The notes under the pieces were generated by a model. It was not told the origin of the DNA. It saw nothing but the letters and a program-made list of their open reading frames with translations, and did not search any database. A DNA stretch of 64,000 nucleotides from Parabacteroides sp. (lineage in GTDB: Bacteria; Bacteroidota; Bacteroidia; Bacteroidales; Tannerellaceae): assembly GCA_019417325.1 (NCBI GenBank), contig DXVO01000023.1:248001-312000 (forward strand). Reading direction: 5' to 3'. Positions within the stretch are counted from its first letter, which is position 1, and every line of letters starts with the position of its first letter. This document shows, piece by piece, positions 26,080 through 34,513 of this stretch. Position numbers and translations under genes: made by a program.

Positions 26080-26877
26080 TTATGATTCTGCCGGAATAAC
26101 AAATGTTACGACATCCGATGTTCCCCAAGTTTTTATCTTTGTTGAATCGGCATTAAATTCTTTCGGGAACTTAAGTCTGAAACTAATTTTCTTGTCACTA
26201 CCAGACTGGCTTGTTGCTTTACCCTTTGCATACTCATAAAATGCTTTTGCTTCAAAAGCATGAGCAATTGAAGCACCTTCAATTGTAGGAGTTTCGCCAT
26301 CTCTTGTCTTTGTTCCACGGAAAAAGATCGTATAAACATTTTCGCCATTTACTGTTTCAGGCTGTTGGCTGAAATCACATAACAAGCTATAAGTGTTTTC
26401 TTGTTTTGTCATCATCTTAGGCAAAGCTGCTTCAATAAACATTCTTTTCTGAGAAGCACCGGAAACGAAAGATGCAATCTTGGTATTGGAAAACAATACT
26501 TCGTTTGTACGAACAGTAGCAGTATCTGGTGCTGAGAAGCTCATTGGCGACCATTTAATGGTACTGGGATTTGCCGCTAAAGTTGCAGTTTTATAACCTT
26601 TTGAAGCAAAGTCCGCATTTTCTGCAGCATCATTATCTACTGTATAATATAAAGCCAAACAATCTCCATCCTGCAATTCCAAACTGTTTGCAATACTTGA
26701 AATGTATAAGGGATAATCAGAAGACGGGTAAACTAATTTCTGATAAGAAAGTTTACTGGAACTTTCCACTACAGCATAATCTGCGGTAGAATACGAGCTA
26801 TTTCCTTTCATACAGGAAGTTAACAACATCACGCCGGCAGCTGCTGCTGCCAAACTTACAACTTTAAGTCTCTTCAT
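26080..26877 (-). CDS. Lipoprotein of unknown function, last gene of an ECF-sigma operon
   Basis: A 265-residue secreted protein with an Ala-rich signal ending in the lipobox LLTSC (Cys near residue 22). The mature part is rich in Ser, Thr and Tyr with predicted beta strands and no recognisable motif; ELQDGDCLALYYTVDNDAAEN and VYTIFFRGTKTRDGE recall NigD-like or other beta-sandwich Bacteroidales lipoproteins, but I cannot place it firmly. It lies 50 bases after the anti-sigma-like gene on the same strand and is followed by a terminator, so it is probably a co-transcribed member of the sigma-factor unit. Confidence 0.75.
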   Translation of the reverse strand: MKRLKVVSLAAAAAGVMLLTSCMKGNSSYSTADYAVVESSSKLSYQKLVYPSSDYPLYISSIANSLELQDGDCLALYYTVDNDAAENADFASKGYKTATLAANPSTIKWSPMSFSAPDTATVRTNEVLFSNTKIASFVSGASQKRMFIEAALPKMMTKQENTYSLLCDFSQQPETVNGENVYTIFFRGTKTRDGETPTIEGASIAHAFEAKAFYEYAKGKATSQSGSDKKISFRLKFPKEFNADSTKIKTWGTSDVVTFVIPAES

Positions 26878-26927
26878 TTTCTCTACTTTTAAATTTTTAT
26901 ATTCGCTATTTATCTATATTTATAATA

Positions 26928-28202
26928 CTAAAATCCAAAACGAAAACCTGCTTGTAAATTTACATTGAATGGTTTTTCCGAACGAATTGTTTCTATATCG
27001 CTTCCATTCTTAAAATAATATCCGGCTCCTGCTTCCGCATAAATGCTAAGGAAGCGCCATAAAGGATAGCTGGCACCGATACGGGCATTTACAGACCAAA
27101 GTAACTGTTTCATCCGTACGTGTTCTGTTTCCGTAGACACAGAACCTTCTCCTTCCGAGACAAACATCTTAGTTTTTAACTTACCGGCAACATTCATTTC
27201 AACCATTCCTCCTGCCGCTGCATAGAACTGAATACCTTTCCATTCTGCTATCCTATAAGAAAGAGATAAAGGTATGCCGATAAAATGTAATTTCTGTTTT
27301 GTCTCCCGGCAGAAAGGATATCCATTTGTTTCCCAAGTAGAGGATAAAAACGTATAATTCAATCCGGATTGTAAAGAAAAGCGATTGCTCAACAGGTAAC
27401 TTACCCCCACCCCAACTGTAATCGGAGTATTATGATGAATATTCGTTTTCGCTGCATCCCTGTCAAAATAAGGAGAATTAAGCGACATCAATTCCGGATC
27501 GGGAAGTAATGTATTTTTCAAGGCATACATATTAAGTGAGCTTGAAGTTCCGGCAGTAACACTACCGCCTCCCATTCCGAAATACCATCTGCGTTGTTTC
27601 TTTTTTATGACCGGAGAAGCATCTGCAACCAATGTATTATCAGTATCAGCTACAATCTGTATTTCATCAGACTGTTGTTGCTCAGCTACATCCTTGTTCA
27701 CAGTTTCATTTTCTGCAATTGCCTGCACTGCCATCTCTATCGTTGCTGCCTGAACTGTATCTGAAACGGCTACCGGTTTCCTGTTTTTTTCTACAGACAA
27801 AGACCTTACTGCCGCTTTAGCAGCTACTGGTTTTGACTGTACCCGGGCAATCACTTTTGCCGGAATTTCTTTCTTTTCAGCCGGAACTTCAGCAACAGTC
27901 ACTTGATCTACTGTTTGCTCAGCCAACTGAGATTCTATAATATCTGTTCGCTCCTGTATAGCTGCTACTATAGGCTGCTGTTGGTTATCTTTATTGAATA
28001 TATAGACACCACTGGTTATCATTAATAATGAAATAACAGCAGCAGCACTCCAATAGTATAGTTTACGTCGGAGAGGTACAGACACTTTTTCTGGCAAACG
28101 ACTGGCTATGGCATCCCAATCATCTGGCATTGTATCCACTTCAAAATCTTGTAATTTCGAACGGAACAAATCATCTAATGCATCTCTTTCCTTCTCTTCC
28201 AT
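26928..28202 (-). CDS. Anti-sigma-like membrane protein fused to an outer-membrane beta-barrel domain
   Basis: The 424-residue product begins with a cytoplasmic acidic segment (about 1-45, LDDLFRSKLQDFEVDTMPDDWDAI), typical of Bacteroidales proteins encoded next to ECF sigma factors, then one transmembrane helix (about 47-68). A long Glu/Val/Ala-rich linker follows to about 200, and a C-terminal porin-like barrel domain (GMGGGSVTAGTSSS, VGVSYLLSNRFSLQSGLNYTF) ends NLQAGFRFGF. It starts 7 bases after the sigma gene. I infer that it holds the sigma factor at the membrane and that the linker spans the periplasm to an outer-membrane barrel. This topology is unusual and unproven. Confidence 0.8.
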   Translation of the reverse strand: MEEKERDALDDLFRSKLQDFEVDTMPDDWDAIASRLPEKVSVPLRRKLYYWSAAAVISLLMITSGVYIFNKDNQQQPIVAAIQERTDIIESQLAEQTVDQVTVAEVPAEKKEIPAKVIARVQSKPVAAKAAVRSLSVEKNRKPVAVSDTVQAATIEMAVQAIAENETVNKDVAEQQQSDEIQIVADTDNTLVADASPVIKKKQRRWYFGMGGGSVTAGTSSSLNMYALKNTLLPDPELMSLNSPYFDRDAAKTNIHHNTPITVGVGVSYLLSNRFSLQSGLNYTFLSSTWETNGYPFCRETKQKLHFIGIPLSLSYRIAEWKGIQFYAAAGGMVEMNVAGKLKTKMFVSEGEGSVSTETEHVRMKQLLWSVNARIGASYPLWRFLSIYAEAGAGYYFKNGSDIETIRSEKPFNVNLQAGFRFGF

Positions 28203-28209
28203 CCTGTTC

Positions 28210-28737
28210 TCAATACATTGTGTTTATTTGGCGTTGTAATAACTGTTTTGCCCGTGTAAACTGTGATCTTGAAGTACTTTCCGTTATATCCAGCATCTCA
28301 CCAATTTCTTTGTGGGAATAACCTTCAATGGCAAACAAGTTGAATACTGCACGAAAACCCGCCGGTAATTGTTGGACCAGCTTCATCAGTTCTGCTGCCG
28401 ACATTTCGGAAATAACCGAACTATCCGGATTTACAAGCTCTGCCGAATTATCCAAATCAGCAGCCTCACGCAAAACATCCGACTTACGTAAATATTCCAA
28501 CGCACAATTTACAAAGATCTTTCGAAGCCAACCTTCAAACGAACCAAGGCCAGTATAGCTATCCATACTGGTAAAGACCTTGACGAAACCATCCTGTAAT
28601 AAATCCCGGGCAGTCTCCCTGTCATTCACATAACGCAGGCAAACTCCCATCATTTTACGGGAATACGTATCGTACAATTCTTTCTGAGCTAAACGCTCCC
28701 CCTTTCTACAACCTTCTATCAGTTGTTTTTCCGTCAT
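28210..28737 (-). CDS. ECF-type RNA polymerase sigma factor
   Basis: Sigma-70 family factor of 175 residues. Region 2 is clear (KELYDTYSRKMMGVCLRYV, then DRETARDLLQDGFVKVFTSMDSYTG, with the -10 recognition helix FEGWLRKIFVNCALEYLRK). After an acidic linker, region 4 reads QLPAGFRAVFNLFAIEGYSHKEIGEMLDITESTSRSQFTRAKQLL, with the helix-turn-helix at its end. It is the first of three genes on the minus strand, 7 bases before the anti-sigma-like barrel gene. It probably responds to envelope conditions and may activate its own operon; no promoter could be identified. Confidence 0.95.
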   Translation of the reverse strand: MTEKQLIEGCRKGERLAQKELYDTYSRKMMGVCLRYVNDRETARDLLQDGFVKVFTSMDSYTGLGSFEGWLRKIFVNCALEYLRKSDVLREAADLDNSAELVNPDSSVISEMSAAELMKLVQQLPAGFRAVFNLFAIEGYSHKEIGEMLDITESTSRSQFTRAKQLLQRQINTMY

Positions 28738-28841
28738 TCAGTGTGTGCCTTCACAGCCTTTTGCGAGACTGTACAATTAATAGATGCTATTTATTCTGGA
28801 AATGCTGCATGTCTAACGAAAAAATATTCTAAAAACACAAA

Positions 28842-28884
28842 AAACACGGAGTCCACTTTCTTAATAAATGAAAACTCCGTGTTT
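28842..28884 (-). terminator. Terminator of the metal-related operon
   Basis: An 11-bp stem (28842-28852 with 28874-28884) containing CACGGAGT. On the minus strand it is followed by TTTTTTGTGTTTTT. It closes the operon ending at 28972. Confidence 0.85.
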
Positions 28885-28971
28885 CTATAACAATGTTCTT
28901 ATTTTTGTCGGACGAACACAGTTTCAACCGGAATCGTCTGCAAAGATAAAATCTTCTGTCATATAATCATG

Positions 28972-29328
28972 TTAATGCTCGTGCTTAGAATTATTTTTTT
29001 TTGACGAATCTGCAGGTTGGGCATCTCCTTCTTTTGCAACGACTGCATCCAGACCTATCTTTTTAAATGCTTCTGCCAATTTAACTTCGGTCGTTTTATC
29101 TGCACGGTAAGTCACTACAGCCGTACGGGTAGTCAAATCACATTTCAGATCGGTAACCCCTTTCTCAAATGCAATGTTGTTTTCTATTTTTTTAATACAA
29201 TGAGCGCAATCCATTCCTTCAACAAAGAATTTCACGGTCTCTTTCTTCTTTTTTGCATCCTGTGCATAGGCCGTAGAAAAAGTGAATACGGCACAAATCA
29301 AAGCTACTACTAATTGTTTCATATACAT
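28972..29328 (-). CDS. Exported heavy-metal-associated (HMA) domain protein
   Basis: Periplasmic copper-chaperone-like protein of 118 residues: signal peptide (ending AYAQ), a Lys-rich spacer, then an HMA ferredoxin-like domain with the metal site GMDCAHC (CxxC) and the family core KKIENNIAFEKGVTDLKCDLTT. An acidic and Ser/Lys tail ends in KHEH, which could add His ligands. Two close ATG codons are possible (29328 and 29322). It is the last gene of an operon with a TonB receptor and a Cys/His-rich protein, so a role in periplasmic copper or other soft-metal handling is likely but inferred. Confidence 0.9.
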   Translation of the reverse strand: MYMKQLVVALICAVFTFSTAYAQDAKKKKETVKFFVEGMDCAHCIKKIENNIAFEKGVTDLKCDLTTRTAVVTYRADKTTEVKLAEAFKKIGLDAVVAKEGDAQPADSSKKNNSKHEH

Positions 29329-29355
29329 AAAGTATTAAATAAATGAATATATTTT

Positions 29356-31566
29356 TTAATCCCGGCTGATATTAAACCGGAGTCCTGCATAAATTTTACG
29401 GCCATGTACCGGACCCCATACCATGGAACCGTCGAAATTATCTCCTCTGGGATTTTCCGGATCAATAATGGGATGTGATTGTTTGAAATCAAACAGGTTT
29501 TCAGCTCCCACATAGATAGACCAACGACGGAAATATTTAGTGATCTGGGCATTTACAACCGTGTACGCTTTAAAGTTCGTATCCCATAGTGGATTGGCCT
29601 TATCCGGAACAGGCATTCGTCCGCCTCCGTTAAACTGCCCGGTCAAATCGAACTGCCATTTCTTCAACGGCGTCTGGTACGAAGCAGTAACAAGCCCTTT
29701 ATAATCGCTGGCAAGTGGCTTTTTTAGACGTGAAACCACACCGTTAGCATCTTTATAATCCGTTTTTGCATCCGTATAACGATAGGCTGCAGTGAGCGTA
29801 AAGCCGCGGAAGAAAGGATAAGTTGCTTCTATCTGAAAACTATTCGAATATGATTTACCGTCCAGATTATAAAAGCTTACAGCATGCGGATCGCTATCCA
29901 TATCCACCACCACTTGTTTCAGGAAATCAGTATAATACCACTCACCGTTTACAGTTAGTTCCTTTCCAAATAATGGAATGTAAAAAGATAGATTCAAACC
30001 GGTATTCCAGGCTTCTTCCTGATCCAAATTATCTGCAATACGCATTTTCCGGCTACTTGCCAGCAGGTAATTATTTTCCGCCAGGATATTTGCCGTACGG
30101 AAACCTTTTCCTACCGAGGCACGGATATGGAACCAGTTAAACGGATTGTATTTTACATGCAGACGGGGCGTTACAAAGAAATCGTACAAAGAGCTGTAAT
30201 CGGCACGTATACCGGCAAGTACCGTTAATTTATCACTCCAATTATATGTATATTGTACATAGGCTCCCGGAACTATTTCGGTACGGTCATACAGGTTCTC
30301 TACACCGTCCTGTCTCAAGTTTTCATCAAAGCCATCATAATTCATACTCAGTCCCGTACTTAAGGCATGGGCAGGAGAAAACTCTTTCTCATACAACAGG
30401 CTGGCATATACATTCTTCTGATATACATTATAAGGAGTCCGGTCATACATGGATTTCTGTTCATGGTATGAACCGGAAAGAATCATAGCCACACTTTCCA
30501 CTTTTTCCTTATCAATGATATATGCCTGTTTGGTAAACAATTCCGCACGATTTGTATTCAGATGTACCCGGTACGGGTCCACAAAATTATGATGTTTAGT
30601 ATCCTGTCCACCGGTACGGCTCTCATGCAGATAACGGGCACCATACTGTGCAACATATTTATCCAATTTATGATACCAGCGATTCATCACATTCACCTGT
30701 TCCTTCAAAGGATTATCCAGAAAACCGTCGTCATTTCCATCGTGTTGCATCTTATCATTGGAATAATGAACCAGCAAGCCTGTTGAAACTTTGTCATTGA
30801 TATGCCAGGAAGCATCCGCATTCCCTTCATAACGTCCGGCATCACTACCGAATAAATTCACAGAGAAAATATCAGCCGTAGGCGGTTTCTTAAACTCCAC
30901 GTTAATCTGTCCGGCCAATGCTTCATACCCGTTTTTTACAGAAGATGTTCCTTTTGAAACCTGGATACTCTCCATCCAAGCCCCAGGTACATAATCCAAT
31001 CCGTAAAGAGAAGCTGCACCACGGAAGTTCGGATAGTTCTCCGTCAGCATCTGAACATAAGTACCGGCAAGCCCTAACAACTTAATCTGCCGGGCTCCGG
31101 TTGCCGCATCCGAATAAGAAACATCCACCGAAGGATTTGTCTCAAAACTTTCCGCCAGATTACAGCAAGCTGCGCGGCAAATCTCATCATAGGTTATTTT
31201 CTGTGTCTGCAACACACTGGTCCGGGAAGCAATTGTTCCCATCTTGCGCTCGCTAATTACCACTTCCTGTAAAGCGACCTCACCAACCAGGACTACTTTT
31301 AATGGCTTACTTGCATTGGTAACAGGAATAATGGATGTTGTATAGCCAATATAGCTCACAACCAAATTTTTATTTCCATTTTTTTGCATTAACTCAAAAA
31401 AACCATTGGCATCGGATGTTGTCCCTTGTTGCGTACCTTCCCAATAAATATTAGCACCGATAACAGGCTCGCTATGTTCATCTAACACATGCCCTTTCAC
31501 CCACTTATCCGCCGAAACCGGCAAAACAAAAAACAGTAATATAATAATGTAGAATTGTTTCAACAT
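29356..31566 (-). CDS. TonB-dependent outer membrane receptor with N-terminal CarboxypepD_reg-like domain
   Basis: A 736-residue importer. After the signal peptide there is a carboxypeptidase-regulatory-like domain (about 20-105, KGHVLDEHSEPVIGANIYWEG). A plug domain follows (about 120-235, with QIKLLGLAGTYVQMLTENYP and GINPALSS-like IQVSKGTSSVKNGYEALAG), then a 22-strand barrel ending GLRFNISRD. The plug carries a CxxxCC-like pair (EICRAACCNLAESF). It is flanked by a Cys/His-rich protein and an HMA protein in one operon, so the cargo may be a metal complex. The pairing with HMA suggests copper; this is inference. Confidence 0.93.
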   Translation of the reverse strand: MLKQFYIIILLFFVLPVSADKWVKGHVLDEHSEPVIGANIYWEGTQQGTTSDANGFFELMQKNGNKNLVVSYIGYTTSIIPVTNASKPLKVVLVGEVALQEVVISERKMGTIASRTSVLQTQKITYDEICRAACCNLAESFETNPSVDVSYSDAATGARQIKLLGLAGTYVQMLTENYPNFRGAASLYGLDYVPGAWMESIQVSKGTSSVKNGYEALAGQINVEFKKPPTADIFSVNLFGSDAGRYEGNADASWHINDKVSTGLLVHYSNDKMQHDGNDDGFLDNPLKEQVNVMNRWYHKLDKYVAQYGARYLHESRTGGQDTKHHNFVDPYRVHLNTNRAELFTKQAYIIDKEKVESVAMILSGSYHEQKSMYDRTPYNVYQKNVYASLLYEKEFSPAHALSTGLSMNYDGFDENLRQDGVENLYDRTEIVPGAYVQYTYNWSDKLTVLAGIRADYSSLYDFFVTPRLHVKYNPFNWFHIRASVGKGFRTANILAENNYLLASSRKMRIADNLDQEEAWNTGLNLSFYIPLFGKELTVNGEWYYTDFLKQVVVDMDSDPHAVSFYNLDGKSYSNSFQIEATYPFFRGFTLTAAYRYTDAKTDYKDANGVVSRLKKPLASDYKGLVTASYQTPLKKWQFDLTGQFNGGGRMPVPDKANPLWDTNFKAYTVVNAQITKYFRRWSIYVGAENLFDFKQSHPIIDPENPRGDNFDGSMVWGPVHGRKIYAGLRFNISRD

Positions 31567-31658
31567 AAATATAATTTAATTTAAATATCAGATATATACG
31601 AACAACTTTTCCTACCATGCAACACACAGCAGAAACATACGTTATACAAGTCTGATAA

Positions 31659-32096
31659 TTAAATCAAAAGAGTAGTCAGAAGGGATAAATAAATGCGGGG
31701 ACAAACCCATGAGGGACCGTCTCTATCGGCATAGAACGGTTCTTTCAATTCAGAAACCAAGGGTAAAACAGAAAGAAAAGAATCCGAATATAATAAGTCC
31801 GTAACGACAGGTTGGAGGTTTATATCAGAAGAGTGAAAAGAACTCCAATCGAAACTAATACGTTCCATACTGCAACAATCTCCATCCCCGGAATGGCAGC
31901 AGGGAGACATCTCTCCTTTCTCCGGTGTACAGTGATGATGGTCGTGTATATCACAGCATTTACTTTCGAGCAAAGCGGTAACCCCTTCCGAACTGCAATC
32001 CGTACAGCAGTAGGTTACCAGATTCACTCCGGCACCACCATAGAAAACAAGTGCTGCCAGAAAAACCACAAACAAGTATGTCAGGGTATTCTTCAT
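31659..32096 (-). CDS. Cys/His-rich membrane-anchored protein of the metal operon
   Basis: The 145-residue product has an N-terminal hydrophobic helix (about 5-25) followed by a dense run of metal-ligand residues: VTYCCTDCSS, ESKCCDIHDHHHC and SPCCHSGDGDCC, thirteen Cys and six His in about 55 residues. The rest is hydrophobic with a C-terminal helix. I know no domain name for it; the composition suggests a periplasmic metal-binding or metal-sensing protein. It is the first gene of the operon with the TonB receptor (92 bases downstream). A -7 element ends 5 bases before its ATG, so the message may be leaderless. Confidence 0.7.
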   Translation of the reverse strand: MKNTLTYLFVVFLAALVFYGGAGVNLVTYCCTDCSSEGVTALLESKCCDIHDHHHCTPEKGEMSPCCHSGDGDCCSMERISFDWSSFHSSDINLQPVVTDLLYSDSFLSVLPLVSELKEPFYADRDGPSWVCPRIYLSLLTTLLI

Positions 32097-32101
32097 GGCG
32101 G

Positions 32102-32109
32102 CAAAGATA
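32102..32109 (-). promoter_or_regulatory. -7 promoter element of the metal-related operon
   Basis: Minus strand TATCTTTG, five bases before the ATG at 32096, so transcription should begin at or beside the start codon. Upstream, GTTAG-CTAAC palindromes (32120-32141) lie near the -33 region, a possible operator. Confidence 0.55.
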
Positions 32110-32119
32110 AAATATTTAT

Positions 32120-32141
32120 GTTAGTTTTTCCTAACGGTTAG
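32120..32141. promoter_or_regulatory. Nested GTTAG/CTAAC palindromes, possible operator
   Basis: GTTAG (32120-32124), CTAAC (32131-32135) and GTTAG (32137-32141) form two overlapping inverted repeats 11-32 bases upstream of the operon's -7 element. They could bind a metal-responsive repressor. Short AT-rich words like these also occur by chance. Confidence 0.35.
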
Positions 32142-32143
32142 TA

Positions 32144-33616
32144 TTATTTAGGAAATTTGGAAAGATAGTAATACGTTTCCCGTGAAGGAGTTCCCTCTAT
32201 ATGATAACGAGTCGATGCCGATACGGAAAATGTATATCCACGCTCTTTAGTCGTATCTACCGGTAAGTAAACAACCGTATCACGAATACCTGTCATTAAT
32301 ATATTCCGGGCAAGAGCCGTATTCAATGTATCTGCCGCAGCAGCGTATATTGTATAAGTTTGGGTATCTGTACCAGACTTGTTCCAGGATAGTTTCAATT
32401 CATTTCCTTCCTTTTCCACCCGGATTTCTTCAGGAGAAGCCGGAATCGAATCATTCAGCCAGGTAAGTGGCGGAAGTTGTGCCGGATATTTATAATACTT
32501 ATCCCGGAGTTCGCTATATAGCCCTTTTTCATTATCCAACACATTGGCACAACGGAAGAATGCACAGCCCGCTCCTCCGAAATAACGGCTATAATCAATT
32601 TGATCCGTAATATCATTTATCGTCCAGTCCGCTTCCTCTTTCTTCATACGGTAAGCTCCCAATCCGGGAACAACCAACCTGCCGTTACAGTTAGAAACCC
32701 AATTATCAACAAAAGGGAAAAAGTTATCATGCAGATAGTACATCATAGGGACTATCATATCCTGTTTCCCCTGTTCCATCCATTTCTTCGGATCCTGGAA
32801 AACACTCTCATAAGCCGTCCAGCCTGCATTAGGAACCCGTTCGATACGATTATATTTTCCAAGCGGTGAACTACTTACCTGTACGTAAGGCTTTACGGAT
32901 TTCACCCAGTCATAAATCCGGACAACCATCTTATTTATATTATCCCGCCGCCATTCGGCTAACGGTCTTTTATTCCCATATTTATTATATAACGCCTTAT
33001 CCGGAAATTTTTTAGCTTCTTCCGGATAACGGATATAGTCAAAATGGATACCATCAATATCATACCCGTTTACTATTTCTTTTACAAGGGAAAGTATATA
33101 ATCCGAAGTACCGGGGACTCCCGGGTCCAGATACCATTCGCCATTATGGCGTTTACAAAGTTTAGGATGACGCTTAACGACCGAAAGATTACCTTGCTCC
33201 TTTATATTTTTATCTGTTCCGAGCGGAAACGTGACAAACCAGGCATGACATTCCATTCCTCTTTTGTGACATTCGTTAATAGCAAAAGCCAAAGGATCGT
33301 AGCCCGGCGTTACCCCATATTTTCCGGAAAAGGTTTTACTTGCAGGTTCGATTGCAGAGCGGTATATCACATCTCCACGCAACCGGACCTGCAAGAATAT
33401 AGTATTGAAATTTGCATCCTGTAAACGATCCAGTATATCACACAATTCTTGTTGCTGAGCTTTCCGGGCAGCTTCGGTAGTTGCCGGCCTTTTAGGCCAA
33501 TCCAATCCGTAAACAGTAGTAAGCCAAACTCCACGAATTTCTTTTTTAGGTGTTTCTACAGCACCCGCAAGTTGTATAATCAGGACGAAAAGGAATAAAA
33601 AACAATACTTCTTCAT
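32144..33616 (-). CDS. Glycosyl-hydrolase-like 10 (GHL10/DUF187) secreted protein
   Basis: A secreted enzyme of 490 residues from the ATG at 33616 (signal peptide MKKYCFLFLFVLIIQLAGA). The catalytic-barrel-like part carries the GHL10 signature EIRGVWLTTVYGLDWP at the N-terminus, NFNTIFLQVRLRGDVIYRS, HAWFVTFPLG and DIDGIHFDYIRYPEE. The C-terminal 100 residues form a fibronectin-III-like domain (IRVEKEGNELKLSWNKSGTDTQTYTIY). The family probably cleaves cell-wall or other polysaccharides, but its specificity is not known to me. An open frame extends 36 bases upstream and would overlap the neighbouring gene; it lacks a signal and is rejected. Confidence 0.9.
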   Translation of the reverse strand: MKKYCFLFLFVLIIQLAGAVETPKKEIRGVWLTTVYGLDWPKRPATTEAARKAQQQELCDILDRLQDANFNTIFLQVRLRGDVIYRSAIEPASKTFSGKYGVTPGYDPLAFAINECHKRGMECHAWFVTFPLGTDKNIKEQGNLSVVKRHPKLCKRHNGEWYLDPGVPGTSDYILSLVKEIVNGYDIDGIHFDYIRYPEEAKKFPDKALYNKYGNKRPLAEWRRDNINKMVVRIYDWVKSVKPYVQVSSSPLGKYNRIERVPNAGWTAYESVFQDPKKWMEQGKQDMIVPMMYYLHDNFFPFVDNWVSNCNGRLVVPGLGAYRMKKEEADWTINDITDQIDYSRYFGGAGCAFFRCANVLDNEKGLYSELRDKYYKYPAQLPPLTWLNDSIPASPEEIRVEKEGNELKLSWNKSGTDTQTYTIYAAAADTLNTALARNILMTGIRDTVVYLPVDTTKERGYTFSVSASTRYHIEGTPSRETYYYLSKFPK

Positions 33617-33629
33617 GTTACATTTACAT

Positions 33630-34460
33630 TCAATACTGCAAATGTAAAACATTTTGTGTTACCACCACACTGTCTGCCACATGAAGAGCTTCCACAGGCT
33701 TGTCTGTGGTAAGAAAATCAGCACCCATTTTAATCATATCTGTCATTGTAGCTACATCATTCACAGTCCAGACATTTACTTTTAAGCCTAAATCTTTTGC
33801 TTCCTGGAACCATTCCGGATGTTTCTGCATCACACCATAATTATAGTCCAGACCTGACAAACCATAAGCATTCAGTCCTTTTGGAGATATATCCCCATTT
33901 AAATAATAAACAGGTGCATCAGGAGCCAGACGATGTAATTCCTTAACTGCTGTCAAACTGAATGAAATATATTCCGTACGATCCTGCAAATTCATTTTAT
34001 TAACCATGGCTACCGAAGCTTGTGCCGCTTCAATATCACGTTGAGCACTATAATGTGCTTTTAATTCGAATATCAACTTTATATCCTTCAACTGTTGTGC
34101 CTTTTCCAGATATTGCTGAAGCGTAGGCAATGTTTCTCCATTCGACAATTTCTTATCTTTCAGGTCTGCATAAGGAGTTTTCTGAATTTCAAGTCCGTCA
34201 ATTTTATTATCATGGAAAACAACAGCCACATTATCCGAAGTAAGATGAACATCAAACTCAGAACCATACGCTTTAATCTCTGCCGCTTTTTCCAGTGAAC
34301 GGAGGGAGTTTTGAGCAGAACCATCCGTATTCCAATAGCCACGATGCGCTATTACACGGGTTTTTGTTACTACTGGGGAATCATTGTCTTTCCCACAAGA
34401 ACACAATAACATTACACTGGCAAAAAATACTGCCAGATTTGCAATCTGAAATCTTTTCAT
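33630..34460 (-). CDS. Glycerophosphodiester phosphodiesterase, lipoprotein form
   Basis: GDPD-family enzyme (276 residues) that hydrolyses glycerophosphodiesters to glycerol-3-phosphate and an alcohol. The lipobox is LLCSC (Cys near 22), so it is lipid-anchored. The active-site pieces are present: RVIAHRGYW (first catalytic His), GSEFDVHLTSDNVAVVFHDNKIDG (metal ligands Glu and Asp, second His), FELKAHYS and the final VNVWTVNDVATMTDMIKMGADFLTTDKP. The family's PENT block is replaced by SAQNS. A closely similar paralogue lies 53 bases upstream on the same strand, probably in one message. Confidence 0.92.
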   Translation of the reverse strand: MKRFQIANLAVFFASVMLLCSCGKDNDSPVVTKTRVIAHRGYWNTDGSAQNSLRSLEKAAEIKAYGSEFDVHLTSDNVAVVFHDNKIDGLEIQKTPYADLKDKKLSNGETLPTLQQYLEKAQQLKDIKLIFELKAHYSAQRDIEAAQASVAMVNKMNLQDRTEYISFSLTAVKELHRLAPDAPVYYLNGDISPKGLNAYGLSGLDYNYGVMQKHPEWFQEAKDLGLKVNVWTVNDVATMTDMIKMGADFLTTDKPVEALHVADSVVVTQNVLHLQY

Positions 34461-34513
34461 TGGTTTGTTTTAAATTTATAGTTTTACATTGGTAAGAAAT
34501 CTAATTAAGACAA

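Noticed and set aside
33617..33652. N-terminal extension of the GHL10 protein
   Set aside because: It would overlap the neighbouring phosphodiesterase gene and precede the signal peptide.
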